Origin: Metaphire vulgaris
Taxonomy: Eukaryota > Annelida > Clitellata > Crassiclitellata > Megascolecidae
Direction: 5' to 3'
DNA length: 64,000 nt
NCBI GenBank assembly: GCA_018105865.1
Contig: CM030856.1
Coordinates: forward strand, 10,001,753-10,065,752
The translations under genes were made by a program, and so were the position numbers. The notes beneath the pieces are model-generated. The model did not search any database. It saw only the letters and a list, made by a program, of their open reading frames with translations, and had not been told where the DNA came from. Each line of letters opens with the position of its first letter. Position 1 is the stretch's first letter. Below, in pieces: positions 11,791 through 23,197 of the stretch.

Positions 11791-12055
11791 AAACGAATGA
11801 ATCCACGAATCCACGGGATCTAGCAGACGTTCGTTTCAACTGGACATGCCGTTTGACAAGATCCGAATTTCGGGAGAGAGACGGAGACGGGGACAGAGAC
11901 AGGGAGATAAGCGGAGCTTACGAACGAACAAGAGTTTATGGCCTCTGATGTAACGATGCGTTTGGATCGTTTGCTGCTGCTAGTCCGAACGCCACACAGA
12001 CTGATTGATAGTAATAGCACACGGTGTGCCGTTGTTTACTGTGCAGTAGGCTATA

Positions 12056-12343
12056 GGCGTGGGGTGGTTCCACCATGTTGATGACTATGAATGCATCCCT
12101 CCAACCGGATGACCTTTTTTGCTTGTCAGCCTATTTTCAGGCGAGTTTTAAAAAATTAGTAAAAAATACTGCAAATGACCTTTTTTGCTTGTCGGGCTTT
12201 TTTGCAAGGGTTTTTAACATTCAGTGGGTAGAACACTAACTTTTTTCTGTCTTTTCTTTTGTTTTTTCTTCTTCACTTTGCATCCCCCACCAGCTGCCTA
12301 TAATTTTTTCATCCCCCACCAAGAATTCCTGGAACCGCCACTG
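12056..12343. mobile_element. MITE, 'GGTTCC' family, diverged
   Basis: The ends are GGCGTGGGGTGGTTCC and CTGGAACCGCCACTG. It contains two copies of the shared motif at about 12106-12128 and 12174-12196. It belongs with 27789-28101, 41632-41944 and 63137-63456. Confidence 0.6.
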
Positions 12344-12665
12344 GTGAAGAGGTTTGCTTTGGGGAAATACTGTTCATATTCTGCAAGACGAGTTTTAACT
12401 CATAAACGTCGTTTTTTTCATGCCGGTGCAGTTTTTCGACTTAGCCTACATCTTGCAGTGTCGTTCTAACCTCTAAGTCTAAGACATCCTGGTTTGTTCG
12501 GATGCCGTGCGTTGAGTGGAATGCTACAGAAGATGTCAATTAATTATTCGCCTCATTTTCGTTTCAGTGAAAATCGACGCTGTTCACGACGGAGTGAACG
12601 CGTACTACTAAAGACGCAGACAATTACTACTGTAAAGTCAAAACCCCCCACTAAAACTACGAATA

Positions 12666-12781
<116 letters not shown>

Positions 12782-12789
12782 GGAACTGA

Positions 12790-13000
12790 TTAGGTTGGCA
12801 TGTCGTACAAGTGAACAATTTAGGATCTAAGGCAATCTGGAAGCAGGGAAGAAAAATTATTTTCTAGTGCGAGAGTTGTAGATAGATTGAACAGTTTGTT
12901 CGAAAGGATAGGGTTGTTGAAATAACAACTGAATCCAGCAGTTGCATCGGTTACATAGGAGACCTGGGTTATAAAACGTCAAGAATAGACCCATTATACT
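12790..13000 (+). pseudogene. CR1/L2-type LINE 3' fragment
   Basis: The frame FSSARVVDRLNSLFERIG-like and the following residues match the last segment of CR1/L2 reverse transcriptases (compare FSARVVDRWNELGEG at 5.8 kb). It is short and broken. Confidence 0.6.
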
Positions 13001-13499
13001 GTTTTTCAAGCAGGTCAAAATAAAATGCATGTAAATGTCTCTGGTTTGCTCTGTTCGACAGACCGTCTCTGTCTATTCGCCTGAGAAAAAGTTATTTACA
13101 CGCCACTGTAGGCTAAATATTCGATGAAAAAATTGAAATACAGTATAACTTGAAAACGAAACTCTAGTTTATCGACCATTATAATATATTTACATAGCTC
13201 AGTTACGAGTCCAATGGAGTCGAAATTTGTAACCAGAATGGGGTGGAGCTGAGGTGGGAGTGAAGCTGTGGTGAACGTTGGCTGGGTTGGGGGTGGGGTT
13301 GGGTGGAGTGAGGGGTACCCCAATAGAATTGCGTCACGGTGTTAGTGTTGGCGCGTACAGTGAATCAGTGATTGTCTTTTCGCGACCCGTTTTCGGGAAC
13401 TCCTTTCAAGCGGATCTGACCGGAAAGCCCGTCGTGCCTCCTGCTTCCTGTCGCTCCGGTGATCAACGGAAGCGTGGACTGTCCTCTGGAAATTGGTTT

Positions 13500-13651
13500 T
13501 CGAGAGGACCCGTACTGTACATGGTCCGTTCGATTCTGAATTCTCTTCAGCCGTCTGACTCTGATTCAATTCTGTCGTCGGCTCAAGTGGTGGGCTTGGT
13601 TCCGTCTCCTCTGCTCCTTTCCGGTCTTTTAATCGCGATTTCCGACTCATT
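13500..13651 (-). CDS. Possible first exon, unknown basic/acidic disordered protein
   Basis: A frame from an ATG near 13649 reads MSRKSRLKDRKGAEE ... PLEPTTELNQSQTAEE and reaches a possible donor (ACA/GTACGG) near 13520. Composition suggests a disordered N-terminus. It lies beside a CT/GA array, whose translation supplies the longer open frame. No partner exon was found. Confidence 0.2.
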
Positions 13652-13664
13652 AGTCTTCGTATTC

Positions 13665-14001
13665 TCTGACACGTCTCTTTCACTTTCTCCCTTCTCTCCC
13701 TCCTCTCTCTATCCCTCTTCCTCTCTATTTGCCTTTCTTTCTTTCTTTCTGTCTCTCTTTCCTTCTTTATCTTTATTTTCTCTCTCTTTCTCTCTTTCTT
13801 TATAGTTTCTCTATCTGTCCTTTCTTCCCCTCTCTTTCTCTCTTCCACTCTTTTTGTCTTTCTGTATTTCTTTCTCTCTTTCTCTTTCTTTCTCTCATTC
13901 TCTCATTCTTTCTCTCTTTCTGTATCTGTCTGTCTGTCTTGTCTGTCTCTCTATGTCTCTCTCTGTCTCTCTGTCTCTCTGTCTCTCTGTCTCTCTGTCT
14001 T

Positions 14002-14064
<63 letters not shown>
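13665..14064. repeat. (CT)n-rich low-complexity tract
   Basis: TTTCTC, TCTG and CT units. The Ser/Leu/Cys-rich frames on the plus strand and Arg/Glu-rich frames on the minus strand are artefacts. Confidence 0.95.
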
Positions 14065-14065
<1 letters not shown>

Positions 14066-14069
14066 CGCT

Positions 14070-14610
14070 TTTATTCTTTTATTCTCGAGTTCCGTTATCT
14101 CTTTCTCCGCCGACATAAAGTCTTTCTTCCATTGCATGTTTATGTTTACGCCTGTTTGCAGATCACAACGAAAACAGCTGTGTCTAAATACTGATTATAC
14201 TGTACATCACTGCACAGCATCAAATGCTAAAAATCTGTTCTTGTTTCACCGTTGTCCTGTATAATCCATTACTACAGCCACACAAATGCATATCTCATGC
14301 ACTGGTAGAACCATCCGTTAAGCTTTATACAGTCTTTTGCTTTGATGTACCAATTTAGTGGTTCTTTTAGGGTATTTAGTTTTCATATTATACAATTTTA
14401 TCTCAGGCTCCATCTTTATATTCGATCTTTGAATGATAAATAATTAAGTACAAGTTCACAACAATACGGATACATTTGCTATCGTCTACTTATCGATGTG
14501 TATCCGTTCTATCTTACCCATTAAATCATTATATTATTTGTATGGAAATGGCACAGCAAAAATTACATTGAGTATTAGGCCTATATTCAATCATTGTACA
14601 CGATTTACTC
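14070..14610. other. Stretch with no recognised feature
   Basis: AT-rich sequence with no exon or element recognised. Confidence 0.4.
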
Positions 14611-14611
14611 T

Positions 14612-14944
14612 CAGGCCCTCCGAGAGAAATTCCGGGCCCGTGTGCAGAATGGCCGACGGGCCCTTTTCGTCATAATTTCTTGGCGACCTTTTTTTTTGCT
14701 CGTCAGCCATTTATTATAAGTGTTAGTGTTGACGACCTTTTTTTTTGCTTGTCGGCCATTTAGCACTGTGTCCCGGGCCCCCTGGTGCTCGCCGGGCCCC
14801 TCTGCTGAACTGACATTTTAACCATTCTTTAGTGTTATTATTCATTTTATTGTTAATTATACATATTCATCATCGGCCCGGGCCCCCTCCAGACCGCCGG
14901 GCCCCTGTGCAGTTGCCCCCCCTGCCCCCCTCTCGGAGGGCCTG
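14612..14944. mobile_element. hAT-like MITE, 'CCGAGAG' family, copy 1
   Basis: The ends are CAGGCCCTCCGAGAG and CTCTCGGAGGGCCTG with a perfect 8-bp duplication TTTACTCT. It holds two shared motifs at about 14683 and 14728. Other copies lie at 21643, 45342, 51063 and 59039. Confidence 0.9.
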
Positions 14945-15000
14945 TTTACTCTACGCTCTCACTTTATATGTGCAGTCGATTGCGAATACAATTTTGAGCA

Positions 15001-15190
15001 AGCATTTTGAGCACAATGCAGAAAAGACAATGCATTTGTTGTTTAGTCTCGAGTTTTTCTGCAAAATAGCACGGCGCATGACGTCTACGATAGAATTCTA
15101 TGGCAGACGTCATGTGCCGTGCTATTTTGCAGAAAAACTCGAGACTAAACAACAAATGCATTGTCTTTTCTGCATTGTGCTCAAAATGCT
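15001..15190. repeat. 190-bp near-perfect palindrome
   Basis: AGCATTTTGAGCACAATGCA at the left is mirrored by its reverse complement ending in GCTCAAAATGCT at 15190. The arms are 95 nt with about three mismatches and meet at GAATTC (15093-15098) with no loop. RNA from either strand would fold into a long hairpin. It could be a fold-back element or a hairpin RNA locus. Confidence 0.9.
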
Positions 15191-15315
15191 CCCAAATGAT
15201 GATTAGCTTAAAGGTTGCTACAAGTTATTGTCTTCTCGAACAAAGAGGAAGAGCAGTATCTAGACGAATCAGCAGTCGTTTTTAGGGGAGGGTGGCACCA
15301 TGGCTTTACCGACAT

Positions 15316-15500
15316 CGGAGGCTCCAGCATTTGACAAGTGAGGGCCGTTGGGGTGGCAACATCTAAGTATGGGTGGGCCAACAATTTTCATAAACCAGCA
15401 CATACAGAATGCGTGCACTAAAGTAGGGGGCCGTTGAGGGTGGGGCAGTCATTCAATAGGGACACGGAGCCACGGACCTCCCTGTGAACCCATCTCTGTT
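15316..15500 (+). mobile_element. MITE, 'GGCGGCTCC' family, degraded copy
   Basis: GGAGGCTCCAGCATTTGACAAG and GCCGTTGGGGTGGCAAC match the family start. The end is eroded. Confidence 0.5.
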
Positions 15501-15535
15501 TACCGCACCGCCAAATCTAGTGACGCCTTTGTTCT

Positions 15536-17973
15536 CTAAGTCCGGCACCTGAGTAACCTGTGGAAGGTGTGCTGGAAGTCGGGATTAAAGAAATGATAGA
15601 CGAACGGATTTATCATCGAACCGCTGTACTGCAGCCACTCGAATCCAGTTATCATGCGATCGGATATGAAGCGACGACATTCGGAACAGGTCGCGTTGAT
15701 GAAGTAGACGCCGAAGAAGGGAAGGTAGAAGACGACGAAGACGGCAAACAGGACACCGAGCACGAGAACCGCTCGCCGGCCTCGGTCCGGTCCGGTTCCC
15801 GGTCCCGCCGACGAACGCAGGAGCCTCGCCTGCTTTCGGCCGCCGGCGGCGGAGCCGCCCAAGTAGACGGAGTTCGTCGGGACTTGGAGTCCGCACCGTC
15901 GTCCTCTGTTCGACGCCTTCCCTCGAAGACCGTCGACGGCGGGGAAGCGGCGGCGGGGGAGCCGGTGGAGGGCGGAAGCGTCGAGTCCGAGCCTGGAGGC
16001 CGAAGACGCCGCGTCGCAGATGTCGACGGAACAGTTGCTGAGACTGGCGGGGGAGCGAGGAGGACACAGGTCTCGCCGTGCAATTCCCATCGAGAAATAG
16101 GTCGATTCGACAACATCCGCGTCCAACCCAAACCCACGCTGCTGCTGCTGCTGTTGCTGCTGGCGACTGTCAGCGGCAGAATCCTCCGCGGACGGATGCA
16201 AGGAACCGGTGAGCGGACAGGTGGAACTGGACCCTTCGATTCCAACCGAAGCAATCGCGGGTGGTTCCGGTCCGGTTGGGTTGAATCGCAGACTGCTGCT
16301 ACCGGTGCGGCGGTTCAGCGACGCGTTGTTGACGGTCAGGTAGCTCTGCTCTCGCAGCTGGCGCTTGAGAGCGCGTACCGTCAGCGCGTACATGACGGTC
16401 ATGATCGCCAGCGGGGCGTAGAACGAGGCGACGGTGGCGGACACGACGAACGCCTGCGTCTCCGGGCCGCAGCCCTTGTACCGGACGAGGTCCCGCTGGT
16501 TGAGCATCGACAGGACGAACAGCGGCCCGGCGATGCACACGGACAGCGTCCAGACGGCGAGGATCTTGACGAGAGTCGACCGTTTGTCCGTCGCCCTCGA
16601 TCGATGCCTGAGCGGCGACCGAAGGCAGACGTAGCGATCGATCGACGTCATGCAAAGATGGCAGATCGTCGATGACGTAAATAGGACGTCGAGGCTGTAC
16701 CACGTGACGCAGAGGAGCTTCGGGACCGACAGGTGCTCTGGAGCATCAAGAAAACCACCGGTCGTTTGGAATTGATATATATATGCGTTCTTGCTTAAAT
16801 TAAAGTGGATTGGAAAAAAGATGGCAGACGGAGACCGATACTCCCGCTTACTGATATTAAATTATTAATTAATAGCTATATTATGATATACAAAATAATA
16901 GCGTTAGATTTAAGTTAATTTGATACGATCTGTCTATAAATTATTACTGTAGTTTAGCTGCTCGTACTTGATTTAATTCAGTGTTTATTCTAGCCACTTT
17001 GACATTGGGGGATTTTGAAATGTTTGGGGGGAGGGGGACAAGGTCTGAGTCTCCACACTTTTTGGGGGAAATTTCCTTCCCATCAGCCAACATATAAAAC
17101 TTTTTTTTTGGGGGGGGGAGAGAATGTTAAAACTTTGGGTGTGTGTGGAAATTCCCCCAGAGAAGGCCTAGAATAAACACTGGATTTAATTGGTGTAGAA
17201 ATATGTGTGCTGTCTTGGCATCGTATAATGCTAATTGTGTTTGTTTTGTGTGTGTAATCAATGATGACAGTTGTATGAGATACAGTAGTGGCTTGGCCAG
17301 GATTTTTCGAAAGGGGAGGGTTACGACCAACCATCCCCGACTTCGAAAATCCTAACAAGCAAAAATATATATATGAGTGCGCGGACAGCCCCTGTACAAC
17401 TATATTCATTTTTGCTTTTTTTGCTACCTTAAACCCGATTTTGGCGCCCATCCGCCCACAGAATAATAATACGCAATAAAAAATGTTTTGGTCGACCAGC
17501 CAAGGGAGGGGGTTAAACCCCCAAACCCTTGGCTACGCCACTGAGATACAGAGGTTCACAGCACGCGAGAGCTCTTACTAAACCACGTACATCCATTTAT
17601 TAAGGTTATGACTGTTGTTAGCATTATTTTAATTTTATTTATCTTTTAAATTTATCTTTTACTCACCCATGAAGGATCGTATGATCGACAGAGGCATGAC
17701 CAGGACCGCCGATAGAGTGTCGCTCAGAGCGAGTGACACGAGGAAGAAGTTGAACATGTTCTGCAGCTTTCGATTGCAGTAAACCGCGGCGCAGACGAGG
17801 AGGTTCCCGACGATCGTCATCAGGACGACGCCGAAGAGGAAGAGCATCGGCCAGTTCGGGTTCGAGCCTGCGTCGTTCGCCGCCGTCCGGTTCGTCGCCG
17901 TCTCATTCGGCTCCGATCCGACCGACTCGGTCAACCGTGACGCTGGCCTCGAAGCTTCAGCGATGCGTATCAT
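15536..17973 (-). CDS. Class A aminergic GPCR, 5-HT2-like
   Basis: Two exons (17667-17973 and 15536-16737) join in phase 1 with donor ATGG/GTGAGT and acceptor CTCCAG, giving about 502 aa. The N-terminus has NET, NRT and NAT-like glycosylation sequons. TM1 carries GNLLV and TM2 LALSDTLSAVL. TM3 reads CVTWYSLDVLFTSS, with the amine-binding Asp (about 119) and DRY (136-138). TM4, TM5 (ASFYAPLAIMTVMYAL), TM6 and TM7 with NPFVY follow. The TM3 and TM5 wording matches 5-HT2-type serotonin receptors best; other aminergic subtypes are possible. Intracellular loop 3 is long, with (Gln)8 near residue 295. The TM6 toggle Trp is replaced by Tyr (VVFYLPFF). It is expected at the plasma membrane, coupling to G proteins. 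Its ligand is inferred. Confidence 0.9.
17286..17543. mobile_element. hAT-like MITE in the GPCR intron
   Basis: The ends are TAGTGGCTTGGCCAGG and CTTGGCTACGCCACTG with a perfect 8-bp duplication AGATACAG. The rest of the intron (16738-17285) has only AT-rich and G-rich sequence, with no exon seen. Confidence 0.85.
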
Positions 17974-18477
17974 TTCCGTTTAATGATCAGGCGCTCAACC
18001 TTTACGTTTCATAGAATTGAACACGTACAGTATAAATATCAAGAACCAGAAGGCTTCGATTTTTAGAATCGGCGCCTAGTTGATTTGTTCACGTGCGCGC
18101 TTTTATGAATATTCATCGTCATCTATCAGTTATAAGATCGCAAGGTATTGTATTGCATTTCAACCAAACTAATCTCATCTTCCTGATAATTACGACAAAT
18201 TCCGCTTTGTGCCTTATACCTGTATGCCCAAAGACACGTTAGTAGGCCTAATTATCATTTTAAAGGATTTTATTCTTGAAAATCTTTACACAAGAATGAA
18301 AAGAGAAAAACGTAAGTGCAAAATAGACTTTGCAGAATTTCTTCTGCCGATCCTCGTACCAGATTTAGGGTCCATCCAGTTCGCATGCGTCGAATAATTT
18401 ATGTAGCGCCTCTCCGACCTCGTTCTACAACTACGAACGAATGAGAACCAACAGCAACAACAACAACAACAACAACA

Positions 18478-18706
18478 TTAACAACAGCGATGTCGTCGTA
18501 TTGGACGAAAAATAGCCGCGTGAATCTTCTTCGATCGTCGGATGTCTGATGATACAAATGGCCGACAGTAACTCCACCCTGACATCCGCTCTGATCGCGG
18601 GTTTCCGTCGAATATGCAGCGTTCGAAGTGTCCCCGTGTGATTTATATAGCGCCATGCAGACACAGCCGGTCGCGCAATAGGCGCGCCAACACAACGGCT
18701 GAATTC
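18478..18706. repeat. Local duplication unit upstream of the GPCR, copy 1
   Basis: Contains GATGTCGTCGTATTGG, GATCGTCGGATGTCTGATG and GGCGCGCCAACACAA, all repeated in the same order and strand at about 19328-19510. It lies about 0.5 kb upstream of the GPCR start, so it may include promoter sequence. Confidence 0.7.
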
Positions 18707-19036
18707 CAGTGGCGTAGCCAAGGGGGGTTGGGGTTAAAATCCCTAAATCCTCCATTGGTTGCCCGACCAAATTTTAAAAAATTGCGCTTTATTATTCTGT
18801 GGGTGTATGAGCCCCAAAGTCGGGTTTAAGTCAACAAAAAAGAAGGAAAGAAAAAATATCAATATTATAGTTATAAGGACCCGTATAGTTGTATATGGCT
18901 ATATTAACACATTATAACTAACTTAATCAAGCAAAATAATAAAATAATATGTGACGACCTTTTTGTGCTTGTCAGGATTCGTTGAAGTTGGGAATGGTCA
19001 CAATCCCCCCTTCGAGAAATCCTGGCTACGCCACTG
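18707..19036. mobile_element. MITE, 'GCGTAGCC' family
   Basis: The ends are CAGTGGCGTAGCCAAGG and TCCTGGCTACGCCACTG. The shared motif is at about 18952-18977. It separates the two copies of the GPCR-upstream duplication. Confidence 0.75.
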
Positions 19037-19217
19037 GCGACTTCTATTCTCTATGGTTGCTCTCGGTCCATCGCCGAGGTGACCGTAAGCGACCAAAGAC
19101 ACGTTAGTAGGCGTTTATCAGCTAAACGACAAGATGTGAAAATAGACACACAAGGGGAGGAGGAGAAAGTGTAAGGGGACCCTTGCCCTGCTTTGATTTT
19201 GTAACCGCTCTCTGGCG

Positions 19218-19329
19218 CAGTGGCGGCTCCAGGATTTGGCAAGTGGGGGGCCGTTGGGGTGGCAACTTCTAATCATGGGGGCCAACCATTTGTTGTTAGG
19301 TATGTAGTATTAAGTATAGGGTCCCAACA
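19218..19329 (+). mobile_element. MITE, 'GGCGGCTCC' family, 3'-truncated
   Basis: It begins CAGTGGCGGCTCCAGG and matches copy 1 closely up to GGGTCCCAACAG, then switches abruptly to the second GPCR-upstream duplication copy. Confidence 0.8.
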
Positions 19330-19510
19330 GCGACGTCGTCGTATTGGGAAAAAGGCACTCGTGAACAGGGGGCGATCGTCGGATGTCTGATGATACAAAT
19401 GGCCGAAAGAAACTCCATCGATGCACGTTCATCGGTTGATCAGCAGCGTTCTGTCGTGTGTAGCGCCAGAAAGTATAGCAGGTCATCAAGGCGCGCCAAC
19501 ACAAAACTGC
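19328..19510. repeat. Local duplication unit upstream of the GPCR, copy 2
   Basis: Matches 18478-18706 in order and strand, with mismatches and small indels. Its left edge coincides with the truncation point of the MITE. Confidence 0.7.
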
Positions 19511-20180
19511 TCAGTTTTTCCAGTAATAGTTGTCTGTTTTAGCATGTAAAACTTTATGTAATTCCATACAGGTCTACGCCTGTTACTACAAAAAGTTTAA
19601 AGAGGCCAGCTACTTTTGGACACAGTGTATATATATATATTATATATATACATGTATATATTATATTATTATGTATATAATATATTATATATAGGCCTAT
19701 ACATGTACATATTACATATATGCTATTACTAGTGCCTGTAAAATGTAATGTAATGTAATTTGATCTCTGGTAAATGTAATGGTTGCTAGTCTGGCTTCAT
19801 AATGTCAGTTCACTTTTTAATTGATTATTATTATTCTGTGGGGGAGGGCGTCAGTGCGGGGTTTCCCTGCTTTGACAAAAATCTTTTAAAAGAAGCAAAC
19901 AAAAATCCATGTATTCAAGTAGGGGGTCCGCTGGGGTGTAACTACATAACTAAATTAACCATTTGTTGTTAAATATTAAGGAAATAATAAGTGACAGAGC
20001 CTTTTTTCGTTTGTCAGGATTTTCAAAAGAAAGTTCGATGGAATGGTCGTTTGTAACCCCTCCCTTCAACAAAATCTTGGATGCACTGTCGTTTTTAATG
20101 TAATCAGAGTTGTCGTTTTAGTCAGAAATTTGATTTGTTACTACAAAAAGTTTAGTGAGGCCAGCTATTTTTTTTGTTGT
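19511..20180. other. AT-rich intergenic sequence
   Basis: TA-rich runs at about 19627-19725, and a degraded G-rich element around 19840-20100 with a motif variant near 19989. No gene is seen. Confidence 0.4.
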
Positions 20181-20194
20181 ATACATTTTGGAGT

Positions 20195-20229
<35 letters not shown>

Positions 20230-20285
20230 TGTATATAATATATTATATTACTTATTATATATGATATGATATATAATATATATGC

Positions 20286-20335
<50 letters not shown>
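20195..20335. repeat. (TA)n array with ATG variants
   Basis: TA dinucleotides interrupted by TATG and TTA units. Confidence 0.9.
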
Positions 20336-20336
<1 letters not shown>

Positions 20337-20977
20337 CAGTCAAAACGTGTAATTAGTCATTACACGAAATGACTAAAAGTTTCAGTCAGTGTGTGTGTAA
20401 TGTCCAATAGGGTAAATCGATTCATGCAATGGCTAAAATAACCAGTCATTTCATGCAAAATGATGCAATGACTAACTTTTCCAGTGATTTATTTCACACT
20501 TTGACTGAGACCGCTATTTTCGCTAATAAAATCCCATAAGACTGCGATTTCCGCGTCTCAGGCTGATCTGTGTTAATGATTATTATTGCGCGTTCGTTAA
20601 ATTCACACGCAGCCTTGACGCGCATATACATCGGACATGGCTTAGACTTAAGAACGTCACCAGTTAAAACTATTTAGCATCGATTGACTAGTTTAAAATA
20701 TTGTTTCTATTATATCTGCGTAGGACTACAATAGCATATATATTATATATTAGCTAGAGTAATTCAAATGCGTTTGTCTGTAAATAAAATGAACACAATT
20801 GCATGAATATCAATATTTCATTTGAATGGTAATTAAATGCCAGAGAAGCTTTTAATTATTTCACAGTTAACAACACTGATCGAAATTAGTATTATAAGCC
20901 TATTCCTGTAGCAATCAGCACAAGAACAGTAAAAAACAGTCCAATAGAATATATGGAATACATTAAGGCCTATAGGC

Positions 20978-21501
20978 CAGACATGGACATGGGTTGGGTC
21001 CACCCATGGGTTGGGTTGAGTCAGAAGTTTCCACGTTTATGGTGGGTTGGGTTGGGTAAGAAAATGCGACTTGTTTCTAATTGTTGCTCATTTAATGGCT
21101 GTTATAAAAATTGCGCTATAATACTGACTACATGTAGTTGCTTATTCCAACTACACACAGGTCATTAACTTCGACACTTTTCCACACGATTTATTTTAGG
21201 CCTATTGATTAATTTCCGACGGTCAATAACTGGTTTAAGAAATTGTAATGTTTTACGGTGGTTGGGCTGGGTAAAGCAACCCTATTGCTTTCGTGGGTTG
21301 GGTCTGATGGGGTGGGTTTCAGGGGCGTAGCCAGGAATTTGATTTGGGGGCATAATGTGATGGGATATACATTTTAAAAGACGTTGAAACTCTTTAAAAA
21401 CACATTAAAAACTTTAAGGTAGCCAGATTTGGGGGTATATATACCGATATACCCCCGTTGCTACGCCCCTGGTGGGTTTTAAAAATGGACCCATGTTCAT
21501 G

Positions 21502-21507
<6 letters not shown>
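20978..21507. mobile_element. Element with 'GGGTTGGGT' interior, carrying a nested MITE
   Basis: Starts CAGACATGGACATGGG and ends ATGGACCCATGTTCATGTCT, an inverted pair. Between 21320 and 21471 sits a separate MITE with its own target duplication. The outer family recurs inverted at about 39440-40228. Confidence 0.65.
21320..21471. mobile_element. hAT-like MITE, 152 bp
   Basis: The ends are CAGGGGCGTAGCCAGG and TTGCTACGCCCCTG with a perfect 8-bp duplication GTGGGTTT. It is a near relative of 4543-4712. Confidence 0.9.

Positions 21508-21569
<62 letters not shown>
21508..21569. repeat. (TA)n microsatellite
   Basis: An uninterrupted dinucleotide run. Confidence 0.95.
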
Positions 21570-21573
<4 letters not shown>

Positions 21574-21642
21574 CTGTATGAATCTAGATGTTTCTCAAAG
21601 ACCTAGCGCGCATTGTCACTTCGAAAGGCTGTTGGTTATAGG

Positions 21643-21928
21643 CAGGGCCGCCGAGAGGGGTCAGGGGGGCAACTGCACAGGGGCCCGGCGGTCTGGAGGA
21701 GGCCCGGGCCCATGATGAATACGTATAATTAAAAACAATATAGATAATAACACTAAAGTAGAAGGTGTCCGGCGAGGAAAAGGGGGCCCGGGGTGAAAAG
21801 GTTCATAAGCAAAAAAGGTCGTCAGCTAATTTTAAATTATAAAAGAGGCTAAGAGGCTGACAAGCCAAAAAAGGTCGTCAATAAATTTTTATCTGCACAG
21901 GGGCCCGGAATTTCTCTCGGCGGGCCTG
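21643..21928. mobile_element. hAT-like MITE, 'CCGAGAG' family, copy 2
   Basis: The ends are CAGGGCCGCCGAGAGG and CTCTCGGCGGGCCTG with a perfect 8-bp duplication GTTATAGG. The shared motif occurs twice (about 21803 and 21858). Confidence 0.9.
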
Positions 21929-22231
21929 GTTATAGGGTCCACATTCCACAATCCGTGCGACGCAACAAATTCCAAGAAAAGTCACTGAAAGACGCGGCGT
22001 TTAATAAATGCAACGTGTCACTTTATATTCGTTGGTATCTACGTTCCCGTGCCGTGTATGTATCCACCTGTAGTACAGGTAAGCATCCACCTGTGCAGGT
22101 AAGCTTCGTCTGCAGATTTGGAATCGATGCTGGGTGCAATTTCGGGTTAAGCGTACGACTCTTCGTGTAGGCCACACTACAGGCGATAAAAACAGACAAG
22201 ACCATGGCTTACACGCGCGAGAATATTATGC

Positions 22232-22345
22232 GTGTAATGGCTCTAGGATTTGGCAAGTGGGCGCCGGCAAGAATCATGGGGGCCAACCATTTGTTGTTTA
22301 ATGTATGTAACATTAAGTATAGGGTCCCAACTGGGGGCTCGAGTA
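22232..22345 (+). mobile_element. MITE, 'GGCGGCTCC' family, degraded fragment
   Basis: GGCTCTAGGATTTGGCAAGTG and GGGGGCCAACCATTTGTTG match the family. The outer end is lost. Confidence 0.6.
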
Positions 22346-22555
22346 ACGTGTATTTCTGCCCCCTGGTGGAGGCCACTGCGGGGCAGATAGCTCGAGTAAC
22401 GTGTATTTCTGTAGGGCAATGGGGGCATGAAACATAATCTCTAGGGCCGTCCTTAAAGTATGTCACGCTCGGGCCAGGAGGGGGTCTAAGAAAGTGTGAC
22501 AGTTTGTGACGGGGGAGGGGCAAAGAGCCAAAGACCCCGCGATGTCACACTTTTA

Positions 22556-22556
<1 letters not shown>

Positions 22557-22594
<38 letters not shown>
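22557..22594. repeat. (TA)n microsatellite
   Basis: A dinucleotide run. Confidence 0.95.
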
Positions 22595-22601
<7 letters not shown>

Positions 22602-22796
22602 ACCTAAGAGGAGGTACAGTAAAGCGTTTGAGAAGACTTTTTGCTCATTCACACTTATTTTTCACGAGCTACATTAAATTTTAGGTCTCTATTACATTCG
22701 CTATCATTGCCGGAAGTTGAATTTCTGTTTTGATGATGAAAAATGAAATTGAAAGAGAAACTCGAATATATGAAATAGAAAACCTGCGTGACGTTA

Positions 22797-23197
22797 GGGC
22801 CTGTCCATTAATTACGTCGACAATTTCTGGGCAATTTTTGCCCCTCCCCCTGTCAACAACTGTCAAGCTTTCAGTGGCCCACCCTATAATTATGCCAAAA
22901 CCTTTTGACCGCCACCTTAAGATCAGTGACGGGTCCTCCTAAAAGTTTAGAAGGTTATTATTTCTTCCGGTGATGAGACCTTCCCCCTTTCGCTCATCAA
23001 GTGTCAAAATGTGGCGGCGATGACATGTTTTGCTCGTCAGGCTTTTTCCGTCGCAATAAACGAAATTTCCTATTTTTGGATTATTTGTAAAATACGAAAT
23101 TTTTGACGTCAACTTCTCTTGACCCTCCCCTGTCAACAGCTGTCAATCATTTTCAAACCCCTCCTTTGTTTTGTTGACGTAATTAATGGACCGCCCC
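22797..23197. mobile_element. MITE with 'GGCCTGTCCATTAATTACG' ends, copy 1
   Basis: The left end is GGGCCTGTCCATTAATTACG and the right end GACGTAATTAATGGACCGCC. The interior has paired CCCTGTCAACAACTGTCAA words and one shared motif (about 23015). Flanks TTA/TAA would fit a 3-bp target. A second copy lies at 32054-32474. Confidence 0.8.

Noticed and set aside
14832..15206. Similar ORFs on both strands at 15 kb
   Set aside because: They mirror each other because the DNA is a palindrome, so they are not evidence for a gene.
15560..16675. 371-codon plus-strand ORF
   Set aside because: It is the antisense shadow of the GPCR second exon, which has TM motifs and splice signals on the minus strand.
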